From Anaerolineae bacterium (GTDB taxonomy: Bacteria > Chloroflexota > Anaerolineae > Aggregatilineales > Phototrophicaceae), in assembly GCA_013360465.1 (NCBI GenBank), contig JABWBO010000059.1, forward strand, positions 1 through 33,873: DNA of 33,873 nucleotides, given 5' to 3'. The position numbers were made by a program, and so were the translations under genes. The notes under the pieces were generated by a model. That model ran no database searches. It was not told the DNA's origin and worked only from the letters and a program-made list of their open reading frames with translations. Shown here in pieces: positions 7,825-15,177 of the stretch. Position 1 is the stretch's first letter; each line of letters starts with the position of its first letter.

Positions 7825-9605
7825 GACAGCGCTCCGTCGCCCAGGCGCAGCAGATGGGCGAAGTGCGAAGCCGGGTCGGCTGCCAGCGCCGCACGGCTGC
7901 CCGCTTCAACGGCGCTGCCACCTTCCAGGACCAGGATGTGGTCGACTCGGTTGAGCGTCGCCAGCCGGTGGGCGATCACGATCCCGGTGCGCCCATGAAG
8001 CAGACGATCCACTGCCCGCTCGATGCGCGCTTCGGTCAGTGGATCAAGGCGCGACGAAGCCTCGTCCAGGATGACCAGATCAGGCTGGCGGAGCATCGCC
8101 CGGGCGAAGGCGAGGAGCTGCGCCTGTCCGGCGGAGAGACCCTGTCCGCCGCTGCCGATGCGCGTCTCCAAGCCGTCGGGCAGTTCGCGCAGCCAGGATT
8201 CCAGTTCCAGGCTGCTCAGCGCGGCGGTGATCCGCTCGTCACTGATAGTCGGGTCGAAGAAAGTCAGGTTGTCGCGCACCGCGCCCTCAAAAAGCTGCAC
8301 CTCCTGGGTCACCACCGCGACACGGCGGCGCAGATCGCCCAGGTGGACGGCGGTCAGTGGCGCGCCGCTGACCATCACCCGCCCTTCCTGCGGGTCGTAG
8401 AGCCGGAATATCAGCCGCGCCAGCGTCGATTTTCCGCTGCCGGTGCGCCCGACCACGCCCAACGTCTCGCCCGGTGACAGGCGAAACGAGACCTGCCGCA
8501 GGACCGGCTGATCCGGCGCGTAACCAAAGGTCACCGAGTCGAACGCCACAGCGAGCGCGCCGGGCGGGATGATCTGCGCGACGATGTCGGCGACCTGGGG
8601 CAGGGCGCTGCGCGTCTCCAGCAGATCGTTCACCCGCGCGATGCTGGCGCTGATCGTCTGGAGGCGCTCCACCTGATTGGATAGATCGGTCAGCGGGCGG
8701 TTGAGCAGGACGACGTAGTTCATCAGCAGGTAGACGCCGCCCAGCGTCATTGCGCTCCGCTCGTAGAGGAGCGCGCCGGTGATGAAGGCGACGCTGAAAC
8801 CGGCAGTTAAAATCACGCCGTTGGTCGATTGAAAGAGGGCGTTATAGAACACGGCGCGCGACCATCGTCGGCGGATTTCCTGGTGAATGTCCGCCAGTCG
8901 GTCGATGACGTAGCCGCCCGCCCCGTTGGCGCGCAGGTCTTCCATGCCGCCGAGATGTTCCTCGATGAAGCCGGAGAGCTGGGCGAAGATCTCGCGCAGC
9001 GCCCTGGCGGGTTCGATGGCGACGCCGCGCAGCCGATAGAGGACGAACAGCGCCGCGCCGGCGAACAGCGCATAGATCAGCCCGGCGCGCGAGTCTTCCA
9101 GGAAGAGCGCGACCAGGATTCCGCCCGTCAGCAGCAGGCTGCCGACGATGCGGATGAAGAACTGTGAGAAGAATTCGGCAAGCTGCGAAATGTCGCCGTC
9201 CACCCGCTCGATCAGCGCGCCGGCGTTCGTCGCCTGATGAAAGGGCATGTCCAGCCGCAGGACATGCGCCAGCACATCGGACCGCAGGGTGTTGGTCGCC
9301 ATCCATGCCACCCGTTCGCCCAGGGCGGTAGCGCCGAGGCTGATGATCTGCTGCACCAGCGCCAGCCCGATGAACGCGAGCGCCTGCATCGTCAGCCGGT
9401 CGGCAGCGGGGTCCGACTGAGCGCCGGCGATCACCGGCGGCGCGTCGGTCGCCAGGTCGATCACCTCTCGGCTGACCTGGGGGATGATCACCTGCAGGAT
9501 GATGCTGGTGAGCAGGCAGACCGCCAGCAGGGCGAAGCGCCCACGCTGGGGACGCAGATAGCGCGCCAGCAGAGCGAAATAGCGGGAAACCGGGATCAGG
9601 GACAT
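7821..9605 (-). CDS. ABC exporter half-transporter, partner subunit
   Basis: A 594-residue fused permease and ATPase. In this numbering it has Walker A GRTGSGKS at 386-393, signature LSAGQ at 490-494 (second glycine replaced by alanine), Walker B Asp514 with catalytic Glu515, and switch His546. It complements its partner: this subunit supplies the intact Walker B glutamate and the altered signature, the partner the intact LSGGQ and the altered glutamate. That is the pattern of heterodimeric exporters with one consensus and one degenerate ATP site, such as TM287/288. The ATG at 9605 is chosen because AAGG stands 8 bases before it. A TTG at 9635 would add ten residues that are not typical of the family. 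Confidence 0.88.
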   Translation of the reverse strand: MSLIPVSRYFALLARYLRPQRGRFALLAVCLLTSIILQVIIPQVSREVIDLATDAPPVIAGAQSDPAADRLTMQALAFIGLALVQQIISLGATALGERVAWMATNTLRSDVLAHVLRLDMPFHQATNAGALIERVDGDISQLAEFFSQFFIRIVGSLLLTGGILVALFLEDSRAGLIYALFAGAALFVLYRLRGVAIEPARALREIFAQLSGFIEEHLGGMEDLRANGAGGYVIDRLADIHQEIRRRWSRAVFYNALFQSTNGVILTAGFSVAFITGALLYERSAMTLGGVYLLMNYVVLLNRPLTDLSNQVERLQTISASIARVNDLLETRSALPQVADIVAQIIPPGALAVAFDSVTFGYAPDQPVLRQVSFRLSPGETLGVVGRTGSGKSTLARLIFRLYDPQEGRVMVSGAPLTAVHLGDLRRRVAVVTQEVQLFEGAVRDNLTFFDPTISDERITAALSSLELESWLRELPDGLETRIGSGGQGLSAGQAQLLAFARAMLRQPDLVILDEASSRLDPLTEARIERAVDRLLHGRTGIVIAHRLATLNRVDHILVLEGGSAVEAGSRAALAADPASHFAHLLRLGDGALS

Positions 9606-9658
9606 AAACGCTGCCTTGTGAGGAGATGTTACCAACTATACCTCACGAGGCATCATAA

Positions 9659-9690
9659 ACGAAAACGGATGCCGAAGCATCCGTTTTCGT
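9659..9690. terminator. Perfect 14-bp hairpin between the S1 gene and the exporter operon
   Basis: Arms 9659-9672 (ACGAAAACGGATGC) and 9677-9690 pair perfectly around the tetraloop CGAA. The A-rich and T-rich ends of the arms mean either strand gives a short T-run inside the stem. It lies downstream of the S1 gene and about 50 bases before the exporter start, so it may end transcription of the former. Confidence 0.55.
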
Positions 9691-9745
9691 CGGTATCACC
9701 GCGTGGAGAGGCTTAGAGCGTGTCTGCAAAGCCGGTTTTCACACA

Positions 9746-9809
9746 ACCTCACCCCCTGCCCCTCTCCAATTGGAGAGGGGCGGTTGAGCGCAGCGAAACG
9801 GGGTGAGGT
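9746..9809. repeat. Nested palindromic element
   Basis: The outer arms ACCTCACCCC (9746-9755) and GGGGTGAGGT (9800-9809) enclose a perfect 22-bp palindrome at 9759-9780 centred on CCAATTGG. The sequence between the inner palindrome and the right outer arm (GAGCGCAGCGAAACGGGGTG) recurs in reverse orientation, degraded, at 20928-20954. It is therefore a dispersed repeat. It lies directly after the S1 gene. Confidence 0.7.
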
Positions 9810-9825
9810 GAGCAGTGACAGCCGC

Positions 9826-11097
9826 TTAGTTTTCCGCCGCAGGTTCGGCAGGAGCCTCTGGCTCGACGGGCGCTGCCTCGCCGGCAGGAGCCTCTGGCTC
9901 GACGGGCGCTGCCTCATCGACAGGAGATTCCGTCTCGACGGGCGCTGCTGCGCCTGCCGGAGTGCCGCCATCACCTTCAGGAGGCAGGTCTGTCCCCCAG
10001 CGCTGCGTGAAACCGACCCGCCGCTTTTCCGGTTCCAGGTGGCTGATGCGCAGGCTGAGACGGTCGCCCTTCTTCACGTAGCTGTACGGTTCCTTCAGCG
10101 AACCATCGCCCATTTCGCTGAGGTGCAGCAGTCCTTCCAGTCCGTCGTCGAGCGCCACGAATGCGCCGAAATCCACCACGTTGGTGACCGTGCCGTCCAC
10201 CAACTGCCCCTCGTGATAGCGCGACTGCGCCACCTCCCATGGATCGGGGAGCAGGCGCTTGCGGCTCAGGGCGATGCGGTTGGTGTCCTTGTCCAGGCTC
10301 AGGACGTAGACTTCGATATTGTCGCCGACCTTCAGCACGTCGCGCGGATGATCGACGCGATGCCACGCCAGTTCGCTGACATGGATCAAGCCGTCCGCGC
10401 CGCCGAGATTGACGAATGCGCCGAAATCGCGCAGACCGGTCACGGTCCCGCGCACGATGTCGCTTTCCTTGAGTTCCGCAAGCAGGCGAGCCTTCTGCTG
10501 TGCGCGCCATTCGCGCTGCGCTTCGCGCTCGCTGAAGATCAGCCGTCGACGGCTTTGATCGACCTCGATCACCTTGACGACCAATCCCGTTCCAACGAGA
10601 TCGTCCCAGGTGTCGCGGCTGCCCGACGACCCCGTCGTGATCAGGTGGGAGCTGGGGATGAACCCTTCCAGTCGGTTCCAGTTGACCAGGATACCGCCTC
10701 GGTTATGTCCCTTGACCGTGACCTCGACCACCTCTTCGGATGTCAGCAGCGCGCGGGCTTTTTCCCAGTCGTACTGCTGTAAGCCCATGTTGATCGACAC
10801 GATCAGGTTGTCGTCCTGATCGCGCGGATTCATCACGTAGACCGGAATCTCCGCGCCGACCCTGAGGCTGTCTCGAAACTTCGGTTCTAGCCGCTCCAAA
10901 TCGCTGACGGGCACGATGCCGTCGCGCTTCGCACCGAGATCGACGATGATCTCGCGGCGATCGATTTGCAGGATGACCGCGCTGCGAATTTCACCACGCT
11001 GTGGGGGGAGATACTCGAACGTCGACTCTAGCAGCTCACGAAATTCGTCACCGTAGGACTGACGATCCTGCTCGTTACCGTTTTGTTCACTCGCCAT
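9826..11097 (-). CDS. rpsA: S1-domain RNA-binding protein, ribosomal protein S1-like
   Basis: A 423-residue protein with four S1 RNA-binding repeats at about 34-104, 120-190, 211-281 and 296-366. The third and fourth carry the typical DFGAFV core (224-229 and 309-314) with DGLIHVSE and EGLLHLSE. Family members bind mRNA on the 30S subunit and help initiation. Four repeats instead of the six of E. coli S1 is common outside proteobacteria. The tail from about 370 is a low-complexity acidic Pro/Ala/Glu stretch encoded by three 36-bp tandem repeats. AAGGTGAG eight bases before the ATG is a strong ribosome site. An extended -10 box lies about 130 bases upstream. The rpsA name is by similarity; it could be a second S1-like protein. 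Confidence 0.85.
   Translation of the reverse strand: MASEQNGNEQDRQSYGDEFRELLESTFEYLPPQRGEIRSAVILQIDRREIIVDLGAKRDGIVPVSDLERLEPKFRDSLRVGAEIPVYVMNPRDQDDNLIVSINMGLQQYDWEKARALLTSEEVVEVTVKGHNRGGILVNWNRLEGFIPSSHLITTGSSGSRDTWDDLVGTGLVVKVIEVDQSRRRLIFSEREAQREWRAQQKARLLAELKESDIVRGTVTGLRDFGAFVNLGGADGLIHVSELAWHRVDHPRDVLKVGDNIEVYVLSLDKDTNRIALSRKRLLPDPWEVAQSRYHEGQLVDGTVTNVVDFGAFVALDDGLEGLLHLSEMGDGSLKEPYSYVKKGDRLSLRISHLEPEKRRVGFTQRWGTDLPPEGDGGTPAGAAAPVETESPVDEAAPVEPEAPAGEAAPVEPEAPAEPAAEN
9847..9954 (-). repeat. Three 36-bp in-frame tandem repeats in the S1 gene tail
   Basis: Units start at 9847, 9883 and 9919; the first two are nearly identical and the third has diverged. Each encodes twelve residues of the type AAPVEPEAPAGE. 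The period is a multiple of three, so copy-number change keeps the frame and only changes tail length. Confidence 0.8.
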
Positions 11098-11229
11098 CTA
11101 ATCACTCACCTTACGAGAAGAGGTACAAGACCCGCCATCCCTGAAGGCGTCGGGTTTGCTCGCGCTTCGCAGCGTCGCAGAGAAGTCCGCTATCGACTAC
11201 CATTGGGAATTATGCTGATCCTATCCATC

Positions 11230-11238
11230 ATTATAGCA
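11230..11238 (-). promoter_or_regulatory. Extended -10 promoter for the S1 gene
   Basis: On the minus strand TGCTATAAT gives a perfect TATAAT at 11230-11235 with the TGn extension. No good -35 box is seen, as often happens with extended -10 promoters. Transcription would start near 11223, leaving a leader of about 125 bases before the S1 ATG. Confidence 0.5.
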
Positions 11239-11298
11239 GGGATGGATTGGAAGTAGATTAATGCTCGGTTATTTTGCCCAACTGTGCGCGGGGGGGGC

Positions 11299-11823
11299 TT
11301 AGTTCGCCATCGGCATAGAGACATCCATATCACGCATCCCCCGGTCGATTTCCCAGGGATAGACGATGTAGGCGTCGGTGATGTCGCCATAGAAGTCGGG
11401 TTTTTCGTTTTCGAACAGCGACCGGTACGGATTGTAGTGAAGGACGCAGTTGTAGGGAGTGGCGCTCGCCGCCAGCAGGCGTTCGCGCACGGCGACGCTG
11501 GTGCGTCCCGTGCCCCAGACGTCATCGATGACCAGCACGCGCCGGGTCGTCACCAGCGCATTGTCGGGAAACTGCAAAAACTGAGGCCACGCCATCAGAC
11601 CCGCCGCTTTGGAGGGGAAATCGACGGCGGCGGTGAGGACATTGCGGATGTCGAGCGCCTCGGCGAGCAGCCCGCCAGGGATGACCCCGCCGCGCGTGAT
11701 CATGATCATCGTCGAAAACGTCGCCACCGCCCGGATGCGCGGCGCCAGCTTGTCGATGACGCGATCCACGTCGCTCCAGGTGAGGACTTCCGTACGGTTG
11801 GGGTTGGCGGGACGGTCGATCAT
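11299..11823 (-). CDS. Phosphoribosyltransferase family protein
   Basis: A 174-residue type I phosphoribosyltransferase. The PRPP-binding loop is VLVIDDVWGTGRTS at 96-109, with the acidic pair Asp100-Asp101, and an upstream ITRGGVIPGGLLA segment at 42-54 fits the purine salvage branch. The C-terminal YPWE motif (near 155) resembles xanthine-guanine phosphoribosyltransferase-like proteins. These join a base to PRPP to give the nucleotide in the cytoplasm. Substrate is uncertain. AGGAA seven bases before the ATG supports the start. The gene stands alone between the S1 gene and the GH114 operon, all on the minus strand. Confidence 0.82.
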   Translation of the reverse strand: MIDRPANPNRTEVLTWSDVDRVIDKLAPRIRAVATFSTMIMITRGGVIPGGLLAEALDIRNVLTAAVDFPSKAAGLMAWPQFLQFPDNALVTTRRVLVIDDVWGTGRTSVAVRERLLAASATPYNCVLHYNPYRSLFENEKPDFYGDITDAYIVYPWEIDRGMRDMDVSMPMAN

Positions 11824-11855
11824 GGCGTGTTCCTGAGATCAAGCATAAAAAAATT

Positions 11856-11861
11856 ATTATA
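11856..11861 (-). promoter_or_regulatory. -10 box upstream of the phosphoribosyltransferase gene
   Basis: A perfect TATAAT on the minus strand, 33 bases before the ATG. No convincing -35 box is found at 16-18 bp. It lies in the first bases of the VOC gene remnant, where the sequence turns AT-rich. Confidence 0.4.
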
Positions 11862-11955
11862 CCCGATCCCCGGCTATGACCGCTTTGAGCGCCGCGATCC
11901 CTTCGGCAACCGCCTGGAGATGATCCAACCGCTGGATTTCTCCTCAGGCGGCTGA
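11857..11955 (+). pseudogene. C-terminal remnant of a VOC (glyoxalase/bleomycin resistance) protein
   Basis: The plus strand reads PIPGYDRFERRDPFGNRLEM, then IQPLDFSSGG and a TGA at 11953-11955. The block GYDRFxxRDPFGNRLE is the typical last strand of VOC-family proteins. The sequence upstream is AT-rich and unrelated, so only the last 30 or so codons survive. It lies between two minus-strand genes, which fits a deletion scar. Confidence 0.6.
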
Positions 11956-11962
11956 AAAAGGG

Positions 11963-12901
11963 TCAATCCGGCTCCAAGCCCTCGAAGATGAACAGGCGGC
12001 TCAAGCCGCGATCCGACACGTAGGGAACGTAACCGGCGGCGCGGGAACGCGCGTACGAATCGGCGATGTGGTCCGGCTGGCGGCTGTAATTGACGGTCAG
12101 CACCAGCTTGCCGGCATTGACCCAGCGGGCGAGATCGGCTTCGCGGAGACGAGTCCAGTCCGCCGGCGAAGGCTGGTGATCGAGCGGATAGCCGTAGTAC
12201 AGGCTTTCGACCAGGATGCCGGTGACCGCCTCCAGATAGCCGGGCGCGGGATCGCGGAAGGGGATGTCTTCGCCGTTGATGGTGAAGACGCCGAAGCCCG
12301 GCGACCGCCGCCGGGCATGGTCGGCAATCGCCATGACGACCGCCGACATCTCGGCATAGGCGGACGTTCGCCCCTGTTCCGCATAATACGTCGCCGCATC
12401 CACCCGGTCGAGCAGCACGCCGTCGAAACCCATGTCGATGATCCGGTCCAGGTAGGACTCTGCGCCGGTGATGAGGATCGCCTGCCAGCGGGGATCCCAG
12501 TAATGCACCCAGATGTCGCCCGCCCAGGTCCCGTCCGGCGAATCAGCCCAGTCGGGGCGCGCGCCGGTCATGCTCCATTCCGGCTGCCAGTAGTACTGGA
12601 AGGTCGCCGCCTGTCCGACGCTCATGTAGGCGACGACCAGTTTTTCGCCGCCGGCGCTGTGGCGCAGACGTTCGATGTTGGCGGCGCTGCCGCCCGCCAG
12701 GGCGATGTCGGCGATCACCAGATCGTAGGCGGTCGGGGCGAGACGGTCAACGCGCGCCCGCTGAAGCTGGATGATGTAGTCGTTCACCGCCGACCATCTG
12801 CGCGGCGGTGCATCCTGAGCTGTCGTGACCGACGCGCTGAACAACAGCGCAGCGAGCGCGATGGATGTCCCCAGGATGAACTGTCGGCAGAGACGCTTCA
12901 C
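11963..12901 (-). CDS. Secreted GH114-type (TM1410/MJ1477-like) glycoside hydrolase
   Basis: A 312-residue protein with an N-terminal signal peptide (MKRLCRQ, hydrophobic core, cleavage near TTA-QD at 28-29). The rest matches the PF03537 TIM-barrel family: LVVAYMSVGQA, WVHYWDPRWQ, then MGFDGVLLDRVDA with candidate catalytic Asp165 and Asp168, and INGED around 208-212. CAZy GH114 in this clan contains endo-alpha-1,4-polygalactosaminidase; many relatives are uncharacterised. The chosen start is a GTG at 12901, with AAAGG nine bases upstream and the signal peptide right after it. A GTG at 12934 overlapping the permease stop (GTGA) is an alternative. It is the last gene of the importer operon, suggesting it cuts the polymer outside the cell for that importer. 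Confidence 0.85.
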   Translation of the reverse strand: MKRLCRQFILGTSIALAALLFSASVTTAQDAPPRRWSAVNDYIIQLQRARVDRLAPTAYDLVIADIALAGGSAANIERLRHSAGGEKLVVAYMSVGQAATFQYYWQPEWSMTGARPDWADSPDGTWAGDIWVHYWDPRWQAILITGAESYLDRIIDMGFDGVLLDRVDAATYYAEQGRTSAYAEMSAVVMAIADHARRRSPGFGVFTINGEDIPFRDPAPGYLEAVTGILVESLYYGYPLDHQPSPADWTRLREADLARWVNAGKLVLTVNYSRQPDHIADSYARSRAAGYVPYVSDRGLSRLFIFEGLEPD

Positions 12902-12930
12902 GAGGTTCAGCCTTTCGATCAGGGTTTCAC

Positions 12931-13773
12931 TCACCCCTTCAACCCGCTGAGCGAGAAGCCGCGCACCACCCAGCGGTTCATGACGATGTACAGGATCAGG
13001 ATCGGCATGACGATCAGCACCGATGCCGCCATCTGCAAGCCGATATCGCTGGTGTGCCGGTCGTTGTACCAGGTCAGGATGATCGGCAGGGTGCGCACAT
13101 CGACATCGCGCAGCACGATCAGGGGCCACAGGTAGGCGTTCCAGTTGGAGATGAAGACCAGCACGCCGAAGGTCGCCAGCGGCGCGAGCATCTGCGGCAG
13201 GACGATGCGCAGGAAGATCTGCCATTCGTTCGCCCCGTCGACGCGCCCGGCGTCGAGCAGTTCATCCGGCACGGAGATCATGAATTGGCGCATCAGAAAG
13301 ATGCCGAAGGCGTTGACCCAGCTCAGCGCGACCATGCCGAGCAGATTGTTGGTCAGGTCGAACTTGAGGAGGACCAGATACGACGGGATCATCGTCAGCT
13401 GGAAGGGGATCATCATGGTGATCAGGATGTAGGAAAACAGGGCGCGCTTGAAGCGGAAATTGAACTTGGCGAAGACGTAGCCGAAGAGCGCGCTGGTGAA
13501 GGTGTTGGTGATCACGTTGATGATGGCGATCAGGCTGCTGTTCAGGTAGAAACGCTCCAGCGGCAGGCTGTCGTCGTTGAAGATGGTGGCGTAGTTGTCG
13601 GTGGTGAATTCGCGCGGGAAGAAGGTCTGCGCCGCCGGGTTGATGATCTCGGCGTGGGTCTTGAAGGATGCCAGGATCGTCCAGGCGAAGGGCAGCAGGG
13701 TCAGCAGCCCGCCCAGCGTCAGGAGGACGTACACCAGCAGCTTGCCGGAGATGCGCCGCTTCTGCTGTGCCAT
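12931..13773 (-). CDS. Sugar ABC transporter permease, MalG type
   Basis: A 280-residue inner-membrane permease with six predicted helices, starting with a hydrophobic segment at about 12-33. The EAA-like coupling loop (DAGRVDGANEWQIFLRIVLP) lies in the last third. It pairs with the permease whose stop is three bases before its ATG, forming the membrane channel of a carbohydrate importer of the MalFGK type. No ATPase is encoded nearby, so a shared MsiK/UgpC-type ATPase elsewhere is inferred. Confidence 0.93.
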   Translation of the reverse strand: MAQQKRRISGKLLVYVLLTLGGLLTLLPFAWTILASFKTHAEIINPAAQTFFPREFTTDNYATIFNDDSLPLERFYLNSSLIAIINVITNTFTSALFGYVFAKFNFRFKRALFSYILITMMIPFQLTMIPSYLVLLKFDLTNNLLGMVALSWVNAFGIFLMRQFMISVPDELLDAGRVDGANEWQIFLRIVLPQMLAPLATFGVLVFISNWNAYLWPLIVLRDVDVRTLPIILTWYNDRHTSDIGLQMAASVLIVMPILILYIVMNRWVVRGFSLSGLKG

Positions 13774-13776
13774 CGC

Positions 13777-15000
13777 TCAATACTCCCAGTTGGTGCGCAG
13801 GACGCGCGTCTGAATGAGGGTCAGCACGGCAACGAACAGGAACATGACGACGGCAATCGCCGCCGCCCAGCCCATGCGCTCGAAGCGGAAGGCGTTTTCG
13901 TAGATATCCAGCACCAGCACCCGCGTCAACCCGATCCGCCCCGGTCCCCCCTGAGTCATCACCTGGATGATGTCGAAGACCTGAAACGAGGAGATCACTG
14001 TCAGCACGGAAGCCACCATGATCGTCGGACGCAGCAGCGGTAGGGTGACGAAGCGGAAGACATCCCAGTGCGTGCCGCCGTCCACCCGCGCGGCGTCCTT
14101 CAGGCTGTCGGGGATTCCCTGCAAGGCGGCGATGAAGATGACCAGGTTATAGCCGAAGTCCTGCCAGAGATAGGCGATGACCACCGCCGCCATCGCCGCC
14201 GGCACGCCCAGGATGGTGGCGGTCGGGTCTTGCAGCCAGGCGACGGGAGTCGCGCCGATGGTGCGCAAGCCGTTGTTGAGCAGCCCGTATTGGGCATTGA
14301 AGATGTAGCCCCACATGACGGCGACGCCGACGGACGAGGTGACCACCGGCAGGAAATAGAGGGTGCGGAAGAGCGAGCGGAAGAGGCTGTTGGTCGATTC
14401 GATCAGCACCGCCAGCGGGATGGTGATCAGCATGTTCAGCGGCAGGACCAGCAGCGTGAAGCTGAGTGTGTTCGTCAGGCTGCTCTGGAAGATGCGGGCG
14501 TCGCGCCCCGCGCCGCTGAGCATCTGCTGGAAGTACTCCAGCCCGACGAAGGGGTTGTCGCCGCCCAGCCCCAGCAAAGGACCGCCAAGGCGGCGCGGGC
14601 TGTAGTCGAAGAACGCCAGGGCGAACGCCCACAGCAGCGGGAACACGCTCAGCGTCGCCAGGTAGAAGACCAGCGGTGTGACGGTCCCCGCCGCCATGCC
14701 CTGCCGGCGCAGCTTCGGCGAGGCGGATACCGGCGCAAGCGCCCACAGCGCGCCCAGACCGACCAGCCCGCCGAGCAGGCTGATCCAGGGGGCAATTCCG
14801 GGCAGGATGCCGCCGAGCAGGGACAGCGCCAGGCGTCCGCCGATCTGCGCGGAGATCACGCCGACGATCAAGCCGAGCAGCGCGCCGCGCCAGGGGTTCA
14901 GCCCCTGGCGGTCGAAGATCAGCGGCGTGACCGAGGTCCCGATGAACGCTCCGATCATCAGCCAGTACAGCGTGAAGGCATCATAGTTGTAGGTTGGCAT
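13777..15000 (-). CDS. Sugar ABC transporter permease, MalF type, with extra N-terminal membrane region
   Basis: A 407-residue permease. Residues from about 104 on form a normal MalF-type permease with the EAA loop at 298-320 (DSLKDAARVDGGTHWDVFRF). Residues 1-95 are an added hydrophobic region with about three membrane segments (11-29, 38-64, 70-92), giving a protein some 100 residues longer than usual. The extension was not recognised as a known domain. The gene is separated from the binding protein gene by a block of palindromes and runs straight into the second permease. Confidence 0.9.
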   Translation of the reverse strand: MPTYNYDAFTLYWLMIGAFIGTSVTPLIFDRQGLNPWRGALLGLIVGVISAQIGGRLALSLLGGILPGIAPWISLLGGLVGLGALWALAPVSASPKLRRQGMAAGTVTPLVFYLATLSVFPLLWAFALAFFDYSPRRLGGPLLGLGGDNPFVGLEYFQQMLSGAGRDARIFQSSLTNTLSFTLLVLPLNMLITIPLAVLIESTNSLFRSLFRTLYFLPVVTSSVGVAVMWGYIFNAQYGLLNNGLRTIGATPVAWLQDPTATILGVPAAMAAVVIAYLWQDFGYNLVIFIAALQGIPDSLKDAARVDGGTHWDVFRFVTLPLLRPTIMVASVLTVISSFQVFDIIQVMTQGGPGRIGLTRVLVLDIYENAFRFERMGWAAAIAVVMFLFVAVLTLIQTRVLRTNWEY

Positions 15001-15048
15001 GGTGCTGGTTCCGCTCCATCCCGCAGGCTGTGAGAAAACGGGGCGTCA

Positions 15049-15173
15049 AGGAGGCGACCCGCCGGGTCGCTCCTACGAGCAATCAGGCGTAGGGGTGAGC
15101 CGGCGGCTCACCCGTCCGGATGGTGCATCTGACAATGCGACCGCATTGTCGGCGGACGCGCTTCTGCGTGTCC
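15049..15173. repeat. Block of four hairpins between binding-protein and permease genes
   Basis: Four stem-loops follow each other: 15049-15074 (one bulge), 15093-15113 (GGGTGAGCC-GGC-GGCTCACCC), 15131-15150 (GACAATGCG paired with CGCATTGTC), and 15154-15173 (with a G-U pair). Parts recur at 25629-25696, including CGCCGGGTCGC and CGGATG followed by CATCTG. The place fits the known habit of REP-like hairpins that protect binding-protein mRNA and lower permease expression. Confidence 0.75.
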
Positions 15174-15177
15174 CTAC

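Noticed and set aside
9847-9954. Regular 36-bp repeats considered as a CRISPR-like array
   Set aside because: The units are directly adjacent without spacers and lie in frame in the S1 gene tail.
12902-13225. N-terminal extension of the GH114-type protein to 13225
   Set aside because: It would lie inside the permease gene in another frame; the signal peptide and ribosome site fix the start near 12901.
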